This document shows, piece by piece, positions 54,922-64,000 of a DNA stretch of 64,000 bases. This DNA is from an uncultured Alphaproteobacteria bacterium (GTDB lineage Bacteria; Pseudomonadota; Alphaproteobacteria; Puniceispirillales; Marisalimonadaceae): the NCBI GenBank assembly GCA_937142855.1, contig CAKZQZ010000090.1, forward strand, positions 1-64,000, read 5' to 3'. A model generated the notes under the pieces. The model was given only the letters and a program-made list of their open reading frames with translations, had not been told where the DNA came from and ran no database searches. Position 1 is the stretch's first letter; the number at the start of each line of letters is the position of its first letter. The position numbers were made by a program, and so were the translations under genes.

Positions 54922-56544
54922 TTATTTAGCTTTCTTAAATTTAGAAATATAAAAGTTTAACAATTGTTGAGGAATATATCCTAAAATAAAAGTTGTCAAA
55001 ACATACGTTAAAAGACCAAAAAACACTATAACACTTATCGATAATATTTCGTTAATTTGATAAATTAATAAAATATGAAAAAATAATTTCATAATTGCCA
55101 ACATTATAAGAGATACCATAAAAATTTTAAAAAAATAAACCACTAGTGAATTAAAACTCAAATGCCTGTTAAGTTGGTTATTACCTGACTTTAAAATCTT
55201 GCCACCTTTAATTAATAATAATAGATAAATTATCACACCAATCCAGGACGATATTGAAGTCGCAAGAGCTATACCAGCATGACGCCAATAATACATAAAC
55301 AATATTGATAGAAACACATTAAGAGTTAATAAAATGATACCAACATATAATGGAGTTTTAGTGTTACCTTCAGCAAAAAATGCAGGTTGACATGATTTAA
55401 GTATAATAAAGGCAGGAATACCAAATGAGTAAGCAATTAAGGCATAAGATGTTTGAGTTGTTTCTAAGGAAGTAAACTCACCTCTTTCAAATAAAACTCT
55501 AATAAATAAGTCAGAGAAATTTATAAAAACTACAGCGGTTGGAATGGAAAAAAAAAGTCCAATTGTAAAAGACGTTATTAGGTCGTTTGAAAAACTCTTT
55601 TTGTCTTTACTTGCATTTGATTTTGACAAAGAGGTTAGCAAAACTGAACCTAAAGCTATACCAATTATGCCTAATGGTAACTGAGCAATTCTATCTGCAA
55701 AATAAAGAAAAGATATTGACCCGAACCCTAATAGACTTGCTAGGATGGTGTCCACCAATAAATTAATCTGTAAGATGCCACCTCCAAAGGCAGCAGGTAA
55801 AAATTTGTTCCAGGTTTTTTTTAAATAAAATTTAATTTCATTTTGGTCCTTTAGAATATCCTTTTTATTATTTATTTTTTCAACTTCCATAAAATTGAAG
55901 TTTTTAATAATTACTATCATAAAGACTAATTGGAAAAAACCAGCCAATACTGTTCCTATGGCAAGAGGGAGAGATTTAATTATCAAATCTTCACTGATAA
56001 AAAAACAACTTATTATTAGACAGGAATTTAAAATTATAGGTGTAAAGGATAAAGCCCAAAATTTACCAGAAACATTTGTTGCAACTCCTAATAATGCAAC
56101 AATTGAAACTAACGGCATAAAAAAAATTGTTATCCTAGTCATAACTATTATTTGATTCATAATGACATTATTATTTGAGAAACCTGGAGCTAAAAAATAA
56201 ACCACAAAAGGCATAATAATTTGAAAAATGATTACAATGAAACAAAGTAATATTGCTAACCTAAAAATTAATGATCTAAGAAATTTATCTGCTAAAAGTT
56301 TACTTTTTTGTTCTTTTAATTTTGAGTAGATTGGTACAACAGCTGACGTTAACGCACCTTCTGCCGTTATACGTCGAAACAAATTTGGTAATTTAAATGC
56401 AATAAAAAATATATCTGAAAAAATTCCAGCTCCTAAAAAAGCAGCAATAAAAATATCTCTAATGAAACCAGATATACGACTCATGAATGTTAGTATTGCG
56501 GATTGTGCAAAACCTCTAATAAAAAAAGAATTTTTATCTTTCAT
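54922..56544 (-). CDS. murJ: Lipid II flippase MurJ
   Basis: A 540-residue polytopic MOP-superfamily transporter with about 14 membrane segments. It moves lipid II across the inner membrane for peptidoglycan synthesis. The N-terminal block SAILTFMSRISGFIRDIFIAAFLGAG..DIFFIAFKLPNLFRRITAEGALTSAVVPIYSK is the MurJ signature. LPLGIIGIALGSVLLTSLSK occurs in the middle. It lies 8 bp after glnD and 3 bp before trpS in the conserved mutS-glnD-murJ-trpS series. Confidence 0.96.
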   Translation of the reverse strand: MKDKNSFFIRGFAQSAILTFMSRISGFIRDIFIAAFLGAGIFSDIFFIAFKLPNLFRRITAEGALTSAVVPIYSKLKEQKSKLLADKFLRSLIFRLAILLCFIVIIFQIIMPFVVYFLAPGFSNNNVIMNQIIVMTRITIFFMPLVSIVALLGVATNVSGKFWALSFTPIILNSCLIISCFFISEDLIIKSLPLAIGTVLAGFFQLVFMIVIIKNFNFMEVEKINNKKDILKDQNEIKFYLKKTWNKFLPAAFGGGILQINLLVDTILASLLGFGSISFLYFADRIAQLPLGIIGIALGSVLLTSLSKSNASKDKKSFSNDLITSFTIGLFFSIPTAVVFINFSDLFIRVLFERGEFTSLETTQTSYALIAYSFGIPAFIILKSCQPAFFAEGNTKTPLYVGIILLTLNVFLSILFMYYWRHAGIALATSISSWIGVIIYLLLLIKGGKILKSGNNQLNRHLSFNSLVVYFFKIFMVSLIMLAIMKLFFHILLIYQINEILSISVIVFFGLLTYVLTTFILGYIPQQLLNFYISKFKKAK

Positions 56545-56552
56545 ACATTAAC

Positions 56553-59429
56553 TCAAGGTTTAATAGTTTGATTTGCTGGGTCCGACTCTTCAAGAATATT
56601 AAAAATGCTATTTCTAACTTTTTCTATTGTTGTATTATCCTCTATTTTTAAACCAAACGCATTTTTTAAATAAAAAATATCAACAACCCTATCTCCATAA
56701 GTTGAGACATTGGCAGTATTAATCTGACATCCTAAATTTGTTATAATTTTTGTTATTCTATATAACACTCCTGGAGCGTTTTTACATTTTACCTCTAAAA
56801 TTGTATAATTATTACTTGTTTTATTATCAAAAATTACTCTAACTGGAGCCTTAATGGCTCTATATCGAGCGGGAGTTTCTTTCCATTTGATATTTAATTC
56901 TTTTTCTACGTTTAGACCACCTTCTAAGCCTGTTGATATATTTTTAATTAATTTTTTTCTGATATAATCATCAGCTATTGGTTTCTTGTCTTTATTTTGC
57001 AAATAAAAAGTATCTAGCGCATACCCGTCAGATCTAGTAATTATTTTAGCGCTAACGACATCAAAACCAGAGGCGGCTACTAAACCGGAAATTAGAGAAA
57101 ATAAACCGTGATGATCTGGCGCAATAACTAAAAGTTCGGTGGCTTCAATTTTTGCTTCACCGAAGACGTGTACTTTAAACTTTAAACCTTCGTTTTCCAT
57201 TTTAGAATAAATTTGAAAATGATCTATAATCGTCGAAAGATTAAATATCTGCCAATAATTTGAATAATATTTCTTTGAATAATTAATGAAATCTTTTTGT
57301 AAATATCCATTTTTCAAGAAGTATTTTTCAAGAGAGTTCTTTGTATCTAACGTACTTTGAATTGTTACCAAAGAAGATTTTTTCTTTTTAAGAAAATCTA
57401 ATGACTTCAAAAATAGTTCTGAAATAAGAGAACCTTTCCAATCATTCCATATCTCAGGGCCAACACCTTTTATATCAGCGACAGTCAAAACTAATAATAG
57501 CTTTAGCCTTTCTACTGTCATTACATTATTAGAAAAATCTTCTATAATTTTAGGATCACCTAACTCATATCGAAAAGCTATCTTGCTCATTAGTAAATGA
57601 TTTAACACTAACCACTCAACAGTTTTAGTTTCTTCTTTGTTAAGGCCTAACCTAGGACAAACTACAGAAGCTATTATTGCACCATTTTCTGAGTGATCTC
57701 CTTTCTTACCTTTTGCTATGTCATGCAAAAACATAGCTACGAATAAACATCTATATGAGTTGATTTGTAAAATAACTTCACTGGCAAGAGGAGCAAAAGT
57801 TTTAAACTTTCCATTTTTTAAAGAGTGAAGGTTAGAAATTGTAAAAAGGGTATGCTCATCAACTGTAAAAGAGTGGTACATGTCAAACTGCATAAGACAC
57901 ACAATTTTCTGAAACTCTGGTATGAATTTACCTAGCACATTGGATTCATTCATAGCCCTTAACGTTCTAGACGGGTCTTTTTCACTGGTTAAAATATCCA
58001 AAAATAATTTATTCGCTTGAAAATCATGTCGAACTTCACGATTTATTAAAGATGTTAAGCTGGCTACTTGTCTTATTGTTTTAGGGTGAATATCTATATT
58101 TTTGTTATGGGAAATATGAAATAACTTTAATATATTGATAGGATTTTCAGAAAAAATTTCTTTGTTTTTTGTAAACAAGCGTCCTATAGATATAGAAAAA
58201 GGTTCTACATTTACCTTTTTTTTAAAACTCAAAAAATTTAATCGTAGGGGTTTATTAAATTCAGCTTCAATCTCAGCACAAAAAATTCTTGTCAAGTTAC
58301 CAACTGCTTTTGTCGCAAGAAAATACCTTTTCATAAACCTCTCGACATCTTTATGAGTTAGGGTGTTTTTGAAGTTCATAATACTAGCAATTTCAAGTTG
58401 AGCATCCATTGCCAGTCGATCATCTTCTCTTTTGGCTCTGAAATGAAGGTGGCACCTTACAGATAAAAGAAATCTTTGAGCCTCTGCAAATGCAAATGCT
58501 TCACGTTTTGACAAAACACCCATATTTATTAATTTAGAAATAGAGTCTATTTGATACACAAATTTAGATATCCAACCAAGTGTATGAATGTCTCTTAAAC
58601 CGCCTTTACCATCCTTTACGTTTGGCTCAACAACATATCTAGATCCTCCAAATTTATTATGTCTAAAGTCAGATTCTTCTAACTTTGCATGAACAAAATC
58701 TAGCGTCCTAGTACTATTGATTAAGCTTTTAAAGTTATCATTTAATGCGTCAAAAGCTTCTTGATTTCCAATTATTAACCTTTTTTCAAGTAAACTAGTA
58801 GAAATGGTCAAATCCTCACTACTTTTTTGAATACAGTCTTGAATTGATCTGGTAGAATGACCGACTGTAAACCCTAAGTCCCATAGAAAATAGAGTATTG
58901 ATTGAACAACATTTTCTATTTTTTGATTATCACTTTTATTTAAAAAATCTGGTAATAAGAACAATAAGTCTAGATCCGAATATGGTGCCAACTCCCCACG
59001 ACCATACCCACCAACAGCAACCATCGAAAACCTATAACTGTCGTCATTGAAAATAGATAAGTAAATATTTTTAAATATGACTTTTAATAGACTATCTATT
59101 AAAATTACATTTTGACCAACGCACAAAGAACCATCAGAGGTTTTTAAAAAATTTTCCCTTATTAATTCTTTTTTATTATCAAAGTCTTTTTTTAGTTTTT
59201 TAAAAAGTTTTTCTTTAAACAGTTTTTTATCAACTTCATTTAATAAAAAATCTTGAATTTCATATAGTTTTTGAGAATTTTTTTTTGCATAAATTATTGG
59301 CTCTATACTTTGAAACCATAAAGAGTTTTGATTAAGATTTTTGTCTGCTAAAAAATTACTCGGAATTATTTTTTCAAATTTTTTTTTATGAAAAAGAGTA
59401 AAAGTATTTTTGAAAGTAATTTTAGTCAT
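56553..59429 (-). CDS. glnD: PII uridylyltransferase/uridylyl-removing enzyme GlnD
   Basis: The sensor of glutamine that uridylylates or deuridylylates PII proteins. The 958-residue chain has a nucleotidyltransferase domain (AVGGYGRGELAPYSDLDLLFLLP), the HD domain (FVAMFLHDIAKGKKGDHSENG) and two C-terminal ACT domains (DHHGLFSLISGLVAASGFDVVSAKI, KNAPGVLYRITKIITNLGCQINTANV). All four domains are intact, so PII-based nitrogen sensing is probably working. The ATG at 59429 overlaps the mutS stop by 8 bp. Confidence 0.96.
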   Translation of the reverse strand: MTKITFKNTFTLFHKKKFEKIIPSNFLADKNLNQNSLWFQSIEPIIYAKKNSQKLYEIQDFLLNEVDKKLFKEKLFKKLKKDFDNKKELIRENFLKTSDGSLCVGQNVILIDSLLKVIFKNIYLSIFNDDSYRFSMVAVGGYGRGELAPYSDLDLLFLLPDFLNKSDNQKIENVVQSILYFLWDLGFTVGHSTRSIQDCIQKSSEDLTISTSLLEKRLIIGNQEAFDALNDNFKSLINSTRTLDFVHAKLEESDFRHNKFGGSRYVVEPNVKDGKGGLRDIHTLGWISKFVYQIDSISKLINMGVLSKREAFAFAEAQRFLLSVRCHLHFRAKREDDRLAMDAQLEIASIMNFKNTLTHKDVERFMKRYFLATKAVGNLTRIFCAEIEAEFNKPLRLNFLSFKKKVNVEPFSISIGRLFTKNKEIFSENPINILKLFHISHNKNIDIHPKTIRQVASLTSLINREVRHDFQANKLFLDILTSEKDPSRTLRAMNESNVLGKFIPEFQKIVCLMQFDMYHSFTVDEHTLFTISNLHSLKNGKFKTFAPLASEVILQINSYRCLFVAMFLHDIAKGKKGDHSENGAIIASVVCPRLGLNKEETKTVEWLVLNHLLMSKIAFRYELGDPKIIEDFSNNVMTVERLKLLLVLTVADIKGVGPEIWNDWKGSLISELFLKSLDFLKKKKSSLVTIQSTLDTKNSLEKYFLKNGYLQKDFINYSKKYYSNYWQIFNLSTIIDHFQIYSKMENEGLKFKVHVFGEAKIEATELLVIAPDHHGLFSLISGLVAASGFDVVSAKIITRSDGYALDTFYLQNKDKKPIADDYIRKKLIKNISTGLEGGLNVEKELNIKWKETPARYRAIKAPVRVIFDNKTSNNYTILEVKCKNAPGVLYRITKIITNLGCQINTANVSTYGDRVVDIFYLKNAFGLKIEDNTTIEKVRNSIFNILEESDPANQTIKP

Positions 59430-62046
59430 TAGAGTTTCTTAATAATTTAAGTTTGTTTAAAATATTTAATGAATCAAGTGGGCTCATATTATTAATATCA
59501 ATCTTATCAAATTCTTCAAAAAATTTTTCAGATACTTTAATTTCTGAACTTTGTGTTTTATCAATTTTTTTTAAATTTTTATTTTTCTTATCATTTTCAA
59601 GATGATTCAAAATCTGTGAGGCTTTTTTAGTGACGGAAAAAGGTAGTCCGGCTAATTTTGCGACATGTATACCGTATGATTTATCTGCTTCTCCATCTAA
59701 AATTTTGTGCATAAAGATAATTGAGTTATTCCATTCCTTAATTGACATTTTGTGACATGATATGTTGTTTAGGCTTTCTTTAAGTTCTGTCAATTCATGG
59801 TAATGAGTAGCAAAAAGTGTTCTTGGTTTTATGACATTATGTAGATGTTCTAACACTGACCAAGCTATGGCCAAGCCATCAAAGGTAGCTGTTCCCCTTC
59901 CTATTTCATCAAGAATAACCAAAGACCTGTCAGTGGAGGTGTTTAAAATTAGAGAAGTCTCAATCATTTCAATCATAAAGGTAGATTGACCTTTTGCTAA
60001 ATCATCAGAGGCGCCAACACGCGAAAATATTTTATCAACAAGACCTATATTTGCTTTTTGGGCTGGAACAAATAACCCAGCTTGGGCCATAATTACAATC
60101 AAAGCGTTTTGCCTCAAATAAGTTGATTTTCCTGCCATGTTGGGACCCGTAATAAGCCATATTATTTCTTCCTTATTTAAAGAACAATTATTTGAGACAA
60201 AAGAATTTTTATGAAATCTCATGTTTTGTTCAACAACAGGATGTCTGCCTTCATATATTTCTAAAACTTTTTCTTTTGACATTTTCGGACATGTATAATT
60301 TCTATCGCTGACCTGATTACTAACCATAATAGCGATATCTAACTCTGAGATTGAGTGTGCTATACTTAATATACTTTGTCCTTTATGAATTATTTCATTG
60401 ATGAATTTATTAAAAATTTCATTCTCTATTTTAATAGCCTCATCAAATGAGTTTAATATTTTTGTTTCTAAATCATTTAGTTCAATGGTGGTAAATCTTG
60501 ATGTTTGAGCAGTCGTTTGTCTGTGGATAAACATATCTACATTTCTTATAGATTGATCATGAATAGCCCTCACTTCGATGTGGTAACCTAACATTCTGTT
60601 ATGCTTAATTTTTAATGAGTTAATATTTGTTAGTTCGGAATATTTTTTTTGAAGTTTTGATATTTGTTCAATTTCACTACTTCTAAGCATTCTTAAATAA
60701 TCAAGCTCAGCATCAAAGCCGTCTCTAATGAAGCCTCCTTCTTTTGAAGACAAAGGAAGCTCTTGTTTTAGTGAATTTTTAATTTTTAAGAATAAACTAT
60801 AATCTATGTTAATATTAGAAATAATTAAGTTTAAAAGGGATGGTTTTGTTTCAGAACATTCTCCGGATGTTAAGGTTTTTAAAATATTTTCAACATTCAG
60901 GAGACCTTCTGAAAGTGACAAAAGATCTTTTGGGGTACCTCTTAACAAAGATATTCTTGATAAAGATCTCTCAAAATCTGGTATGTTTTTGAGAAAGATT
61001 TGATAGTCAGCAATTTTACTACTTGATATTAAAAACCAATTTATTAAATCATGTCTATCTTTTATATGATTTATTTGAAAAAAAGGCTCTATTAACCTTT
61101 GTTTTAATAAACGAGAACCACCAGCTGTTTTCGTCTCGTCAATACAGGATATTAAGCTGCCTTCAGTTTCTCCTGACAGGTTTGTTAGGATTTCAAGAGA
61201 TTTTTGAGTAAAGTAATCAATCTCTAAATTCTCGCTATCTGTTTCAGATTGAATTAAAGAAAGCAATGGAATTTTTCCACACTGCGTTAACTTTAGATAT
61301 GATAACAAAACTCCTGCCGCTATAATTTCACCTTCATTAAACGTTCCCAAACCTTCAATAGAATGAATTTCATAATATTTACATATTTGTTCTAGTGAAG
61401 ATTTAAAATGAAACAAACTAGGCGACTGCTTTTTTAAAAGATGATGCCACTCTTCTGCGATTATATTAAATTCTATATCGTCAGAAACTAAAATTTCTGA
61501 GAAATTCATTCTCAATAAAAAGTTTGTCAGGACTTGCTTTTGATTAGAGAGATTTTTCTGTTTTGATAGTTGTCTTGATTTAAAGCATCCTGTAGAAATA
61601 TCAACCCAAGCTATACAAATTGAATCTTTTAAAATTGATATTGCACCTAAAAAATTATTCTTTGTTCTCTCTAACAAAATATCTTCTGTTAGAGTGCCAG
61701 GAGAAATTATTCTAACCACCTCTCTTTTAAGGGGACCTTTCTTGAGTTTTGACTTAGCTTCCTCTACTGTCTCAGTTTGTTCACAAACAGCTACATTAAA
61801 GCCTTTTTTGATTAATTTTGGTAAATAATTATCAGCTGAATGGAAAGGCACACCACACATTGGAATATCTTTGCCATTTGACTTCCCACGTTTTGTTAGC
61901 GCAATATCTAGAGCCTTTGAAGCAACAACCGCGTCTTCAAAGAATAACTCATAAAAATCACCCATTCTGTAAAATAATAAAGCGTCTCTATGTTGATTTT
62001 TAATCGCTAAATATTGTTCCATCATTGGAGTATTTACGCTTTTCAA
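59422..62046 (-). CDS. mutS: DNA mismatch repair protein MutS
   Basis: Recognises mismatches and starts repair with MutL. The 874 residues run from the mismatch-binding domain (NTPMMEQYLAIK, LLFYRMGDFYELFFEDA with the mismatch-wedging Phe-x-Glu) through connector, lever and clamp domains to the ATPase (GPNMAGKSTYLRQN, SLVILDEIGRGTATFDG, FATHYHELTE). The start is taken as TTG 62046, 12 bases after AAAGGA; the first ATG (62025) would cut into a conserved N-terminus. An ATT at 62049 is also well placed. It is divergent from maeB. Confidence 0.96.
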   Translation of the reverse strand: MKSVNTPMMEQYLAIKNQHRDALLFYRMGDFYELFFEDAVVASKALDIALTKRGKSNGKDIPMCGVPFHSADNYLPKLIKKGFNVAVCEQTETVEEAKSKLKKGPLKREVVRIISPGTLTEDILLERTKNNFLGAISILKDSICIAWVDISTGCFKSRQLSKQKNLSNQKQVLTNFLLRMNFSEILVSDDIEFNIIAEEWHHLLKKQSPSLFHFKSSLEQICKYYEIHSIEGLGTFNEGEIIAAGVLLSYLKLTQCGKIPLLSLIQSETDSENLEIDYFTQKSLEILTNLSGETEGSLISCIDETKTAGGSRLLKQRLIEPFFQINHIKDRHDLINWFLISSSKIADYQIFLKNIPDFERSLSRISLLRGTPKDLLSLSEGLLNVENILKTLTSGECSETKPSLLNLIISNINIDYSLFLKIKNSLKQELPLSSKEGGFIRDGFDAELDYLRMLRSSEIEQISKLQKKYSELTNINSLKIKHNRMLGYHIEVRAIHDQSIRNVDMFIHRQTTAQTSRFTTIELNDLETKILNSFDEAIKIENEIFNKFINEIIHKGQSILSIAHSISELDIAIMVSNQVSDRNYTCPKMSKEKVLEIYEGRHPVVEQNMRFHKNSFVSNNCSLNKEEIIWLITGPNMAGKSTYLRQNALIVIMAQAGLFVPAQKANIGLVDKIFSRVGASDDLAKGQSTFMIEMIETSLILNTSTDRSLVILDEIGRGTATFDGLAIAWSVLEHLHNVIKPRTLFATHYHELTELKESLNNISCHKMSIKEWNNSIIFMHKILDGEADKSYGIHVAKLAGLPFSVTKKASQILNHLENDKKNKNLKKIDKTQSSEIKVSEKFFEEFDKIDINNMSPLDSLNILNKLKLLRNSND

Positions 62047-62174
62047 AATAAACTGGTTTCCTTTTAAAGTTAAATGTTCTAATTAAAATTGTTATTAAAT
62101 AAAATTTAGTTAAGATATTTTTAGCAAATTCATTTAAAATATAAATGGGATTATATTAAGTTTTAGAGGATAAA

Positions 62175-64000
62175 ATGTCTACTAACAAAAAAGAGAATAC
62201 TGCCCAATCTAATTTAGAAAAAGAAGCTTTAGAATATCATAAAAAGGGACGCCCTGGGAAACTGGAGATCACACCGACAACACCTTTAATAGGATCGCAT
62301 GATTTATCATTGGCTTATTCTCCTGGGGTGGCAACTCCTTGTCTTGAAATTGAAAAAAGTCCTGACACAATTTATGATTATACCTCAAAAGGCAATCTAG
62401 TAGCTGTTATTTCAAATGGTACAGCTGTCTTAGGTTTAGGAAATATTGGCGCAGCGGCATCTAAACCTGTTATGGAAGGTAAAGCTGTATTATTTAAAAA
62501 ATTTGCAGATGTAGACGGAATTGATTTAGAGATAAATACAGAGGATACTGATAAATTTGTTGAAGCTGTTTCTTTACTCGAGCCTACTTTTGGAGGAGTA
62601 AATCTTGAGGACATTAAAGCACCAGATTGTTTTATAATAGAACAGAAGTTAAGAGAAATCATGAAGGTTCCGGTTTTTCATGATGATCAACATGGAACAG
62701 CAATTGTTACTGCTGCTGGTGTAATCAATGCACTTCACCTTACAAATAGGAATATAAAAGACACGACATTTGTATGTAATGGAGCGGGAGCGGCTTCAAT
62801 TGCCTGTGTAGAGCTTTTGAAAGCAATGGGTGCTCAAAGTCAAAATGTTATTTTAGTTGATAGAGAAGGTGTAATATTTACTGGTCGACAAACTAATATG
62901 AATCAGTGGAAATCAGGACATACAACTGATACAAAATCGAGAACATTAGAAGAAGCCCTTAAAGGCGCAGATGTATTCTTAGGTCTTTCCGTACCAGGGT
63001 CTGTCACCAAAAAAATGGTAAAGAATATGGCTGATAAACCTATAATATTTGCTATGGCAAATCCTATACCAGAAATTATGCCTGAAGAAATTAAAAGTGT
63101 TAGATCAGATGCTATCATCGCCACAGGGCGGTCTGATTATCCCAATCAGGTCAATAATGTTCTTGGGTTCCCTTATATTTTTAGAGGCGCCCTTGATGTT
63201 CGAGCAACTACAATTAATGAAGAAATGAAGATTGCTGCTGCAAAAGCCATAGCATCATTAGCCAGAGAGGATGTGCCAGATGAAGTAAATGCTGCTTATC
63301 ACGGAGTACAATTACATTATGGTAACGACTACATAATACCAGCTCCATTTGACCCAAGGCTTATATCTTTTGTTTCATCAGCAGTTGCGAAAGCTGCTAT
63401 GGATAGTGGTGTTGCCAAAAAACCAATTAAAAATATTGATATATACAAAAGAGAGTTAGAGGGTAGAACCAACCCAATTGCATCTATATTAGAACCTATT
63501 AAATCCAGAATTAAAAATAAAAAACAAAGAGTTGTATTTGCAGAGGGAGAAGAAGAAAAAACCATCAGAGCTGCATTATCATTTTACAATTCAGGATTTG
63601 GGATACCTATCCTCATTGGAAGAGAAAACATAGTTAAAGAAACTATGAAAAAAGTAAATTTAGAAGGTTTGAGCGAGCTTATTATTCATAATTCTAGATT
63701 GAGCAAAAATAATAAAAAATATACAGATAATCTATACAAACTTCTTCACAGACAAGGTCATTTAAGAAGAGACTGTCAAAGATTGATAAATCAAGATAGA
63801 AATGTATTTGCTGCATCTATGGTATCTTGTGGTGATGCAGATGCAATGATTACTGGTGTTACCAGACCATTTGGTAGATGTTTTAATGATATTACAAAAG
63901 TAATTTCTTCTTCTAAAGACCAAGGTTTTTTATCAATGTCAATGATGGTTTCTAAAGAAAGAACCGTATTCATTGGAGACGTAAACATTCATGACACACC
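62175..64000 (+). CDS. maeB: NADP-dependent malic enzyme with phosphotransacetylase-like domain (3' truncated)
   Basis: Oxidative decarboxylation of malate to pyruvate with NADP. Translation from ATG 62175 gives 608 residues and stays open to the window edge, against about 760 in full. Malic-enzyme motifs are [69 protein letters not shown] and AMANPIPEI. From about residue 450 the phosphotransacetylase-like regulatory domain begins ([16 protein letters not shown]). The AGAGGA ribosome site supports the start. It faces away from mutS across 128 bp, the usual alphaproteobacterial order. Confidence 0.95.
   Translation, partial: MSTNKKENTAQSNLEKEALEYHKKGRPGKLEITPTTPLIGSHDLSLAYSPGVATPCLEIEKSPDTIYDYTSKGNLVAVISNGTAVLGLGNIGAAASKPVMEGKAVLFKKFADVDGIDLEINTEDTDKFVEAVSLLEPTFGGVNLEDIKAPDCFIIEQKLREIMKVPVFHDDQHGTAIVTAAGVINALHLTNRNIKDTTFVCNGAGAASIACVELLKAMGAQSQNVILVDREGVIFTGRQTNMNQWKSGHTTDTKSRTLEEALKGADVFLGLSVPGSVTKKMVKNMADKPIIFAMANPIPEIMPEEIKSVRSDAIIATGRSDYPNQVNNVLGFPYIFRGALDVRATTINEEMKIAAAKAIASLAREDVPDEVNAAYHGVQLHYGNDYIIPAPFDPRLISFVSSAVAKAAMDSGVAKKPIKNIDIYKRELEGRTNPIASILEPIKSRIKNKKQRVVFAEGEEEKTIRAALSFYNSGFGIPILIGRENIVKETMKKVNLEGLSELIIHNSRLSKNNKKYTDNLYKLLHRQGHLRRDCQRLINQDRNVFAASMVSCGDADAMITGVTRPFGRCFNDITKVISSSKDQGFLSMSMMVSKERTVFIGDVNIHDT

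Noticed and set aside
62378-63988. Several minus-strand frames opposite maeB
   Set aside because: The plus strand encodes continuous malic-enzyme and phosphotransacetylase-like motifs through the same bases; the minus frames are shadows.

Overview
The window is a compact, strongly AT-rich stretch of an alphaproteobacterial chromosome, most likely from a streamlined marine lineage of the SAR11-like kind; the exact order cannot be decided from this sequence. Three things point there. Protein families and gene order match the alphaproteobacterial core (etfA-tlpA-argH-lptM-lysA; zinc-ribbon/ydcF; aroQ-hisC-tyrA; ubiB-ubiE-mutM-rpsT-dnaA; fabA-fabB-fabI facing pnp; maeB facing mutS-glnD-murJ-trpS; nfuA to pnp). 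Intergenic space is minimal, with many stop/stop and stop/start overlaps. No tRNA, rRNA, insertion sequence, prophage or CRISPR array was recognised.

Layout. 1-8.3 kb: the end of ETF alpha, a TlpA thioredoxin, arginine and lysine biosynthesis around a hidden 36-residue LptM-like lipoprotein, a zinc-ribbon membrane protein, a YdcF protein and the Tyr/Phe branch (tyrA, hisC, aroQ). 8.3-14.4 kb: gloB, folB with an SDR, an orphan ABC ATPase, a HAD phosphatase, a renalase-like flavoprotein, a rhodanese and an EamA transporter with no conventional start codon. 14.4-15.9 kb: a tandem glycine riboswitch controlling a DadA-family amino-acid dehydrogenase. 15.9-22.7 kb: gyrB, recF, dnaN and dnaA on the minus strand, then a 468-bp AT-rich gap before rpsT. 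22.7-31.7 kb: rpsT, mutM, ubiE-ubiB, a CoaBC with an N-terminal HTH, a MoeB/ThiF enzyme, an SH3 protein and fabA-fabB-fabI.

31.7-62.0 kb is almost entirely minus strand. In transcription order it holds mutS, glnD, murJ, trpS, nfuA and a Bax-like glucosaminidase; then tsaB, rimI, an OlsB-like and a PlsC acyltransferase, miaB, phoH, ybeY, corC, lnt, metK and trmB; then an intrinsic terminator lying in the rimP leader, and rimP, nusA, infB, rbfA, truB, rpsO, pnp and a crotonase. A single plus-strand gene, a polysaccharide deacetylase, interrupts it. A plus-strand NADP-malic enzyme (maeB) runs off the right edge.

Most genes are housekeeping: replication initiation, translation initiation and ribosome maturation, fatty-acid and envelope synthesis, ubiquinone, CoA and folate pathways. 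I see no new multi-gene defence or mobile system. The most interesting signals are regulatory or architectural: the glycine switch with an apparent anti-Shine-Dalgarno platform on dadA, the terminator in the rimP-nusA leader, the HTH-CoaBC fusion, the AUU/AUC start candidates of the EamA and truB genes, and the absence of ftsEX and ylxR from otherwise conserved neighbourhoods.
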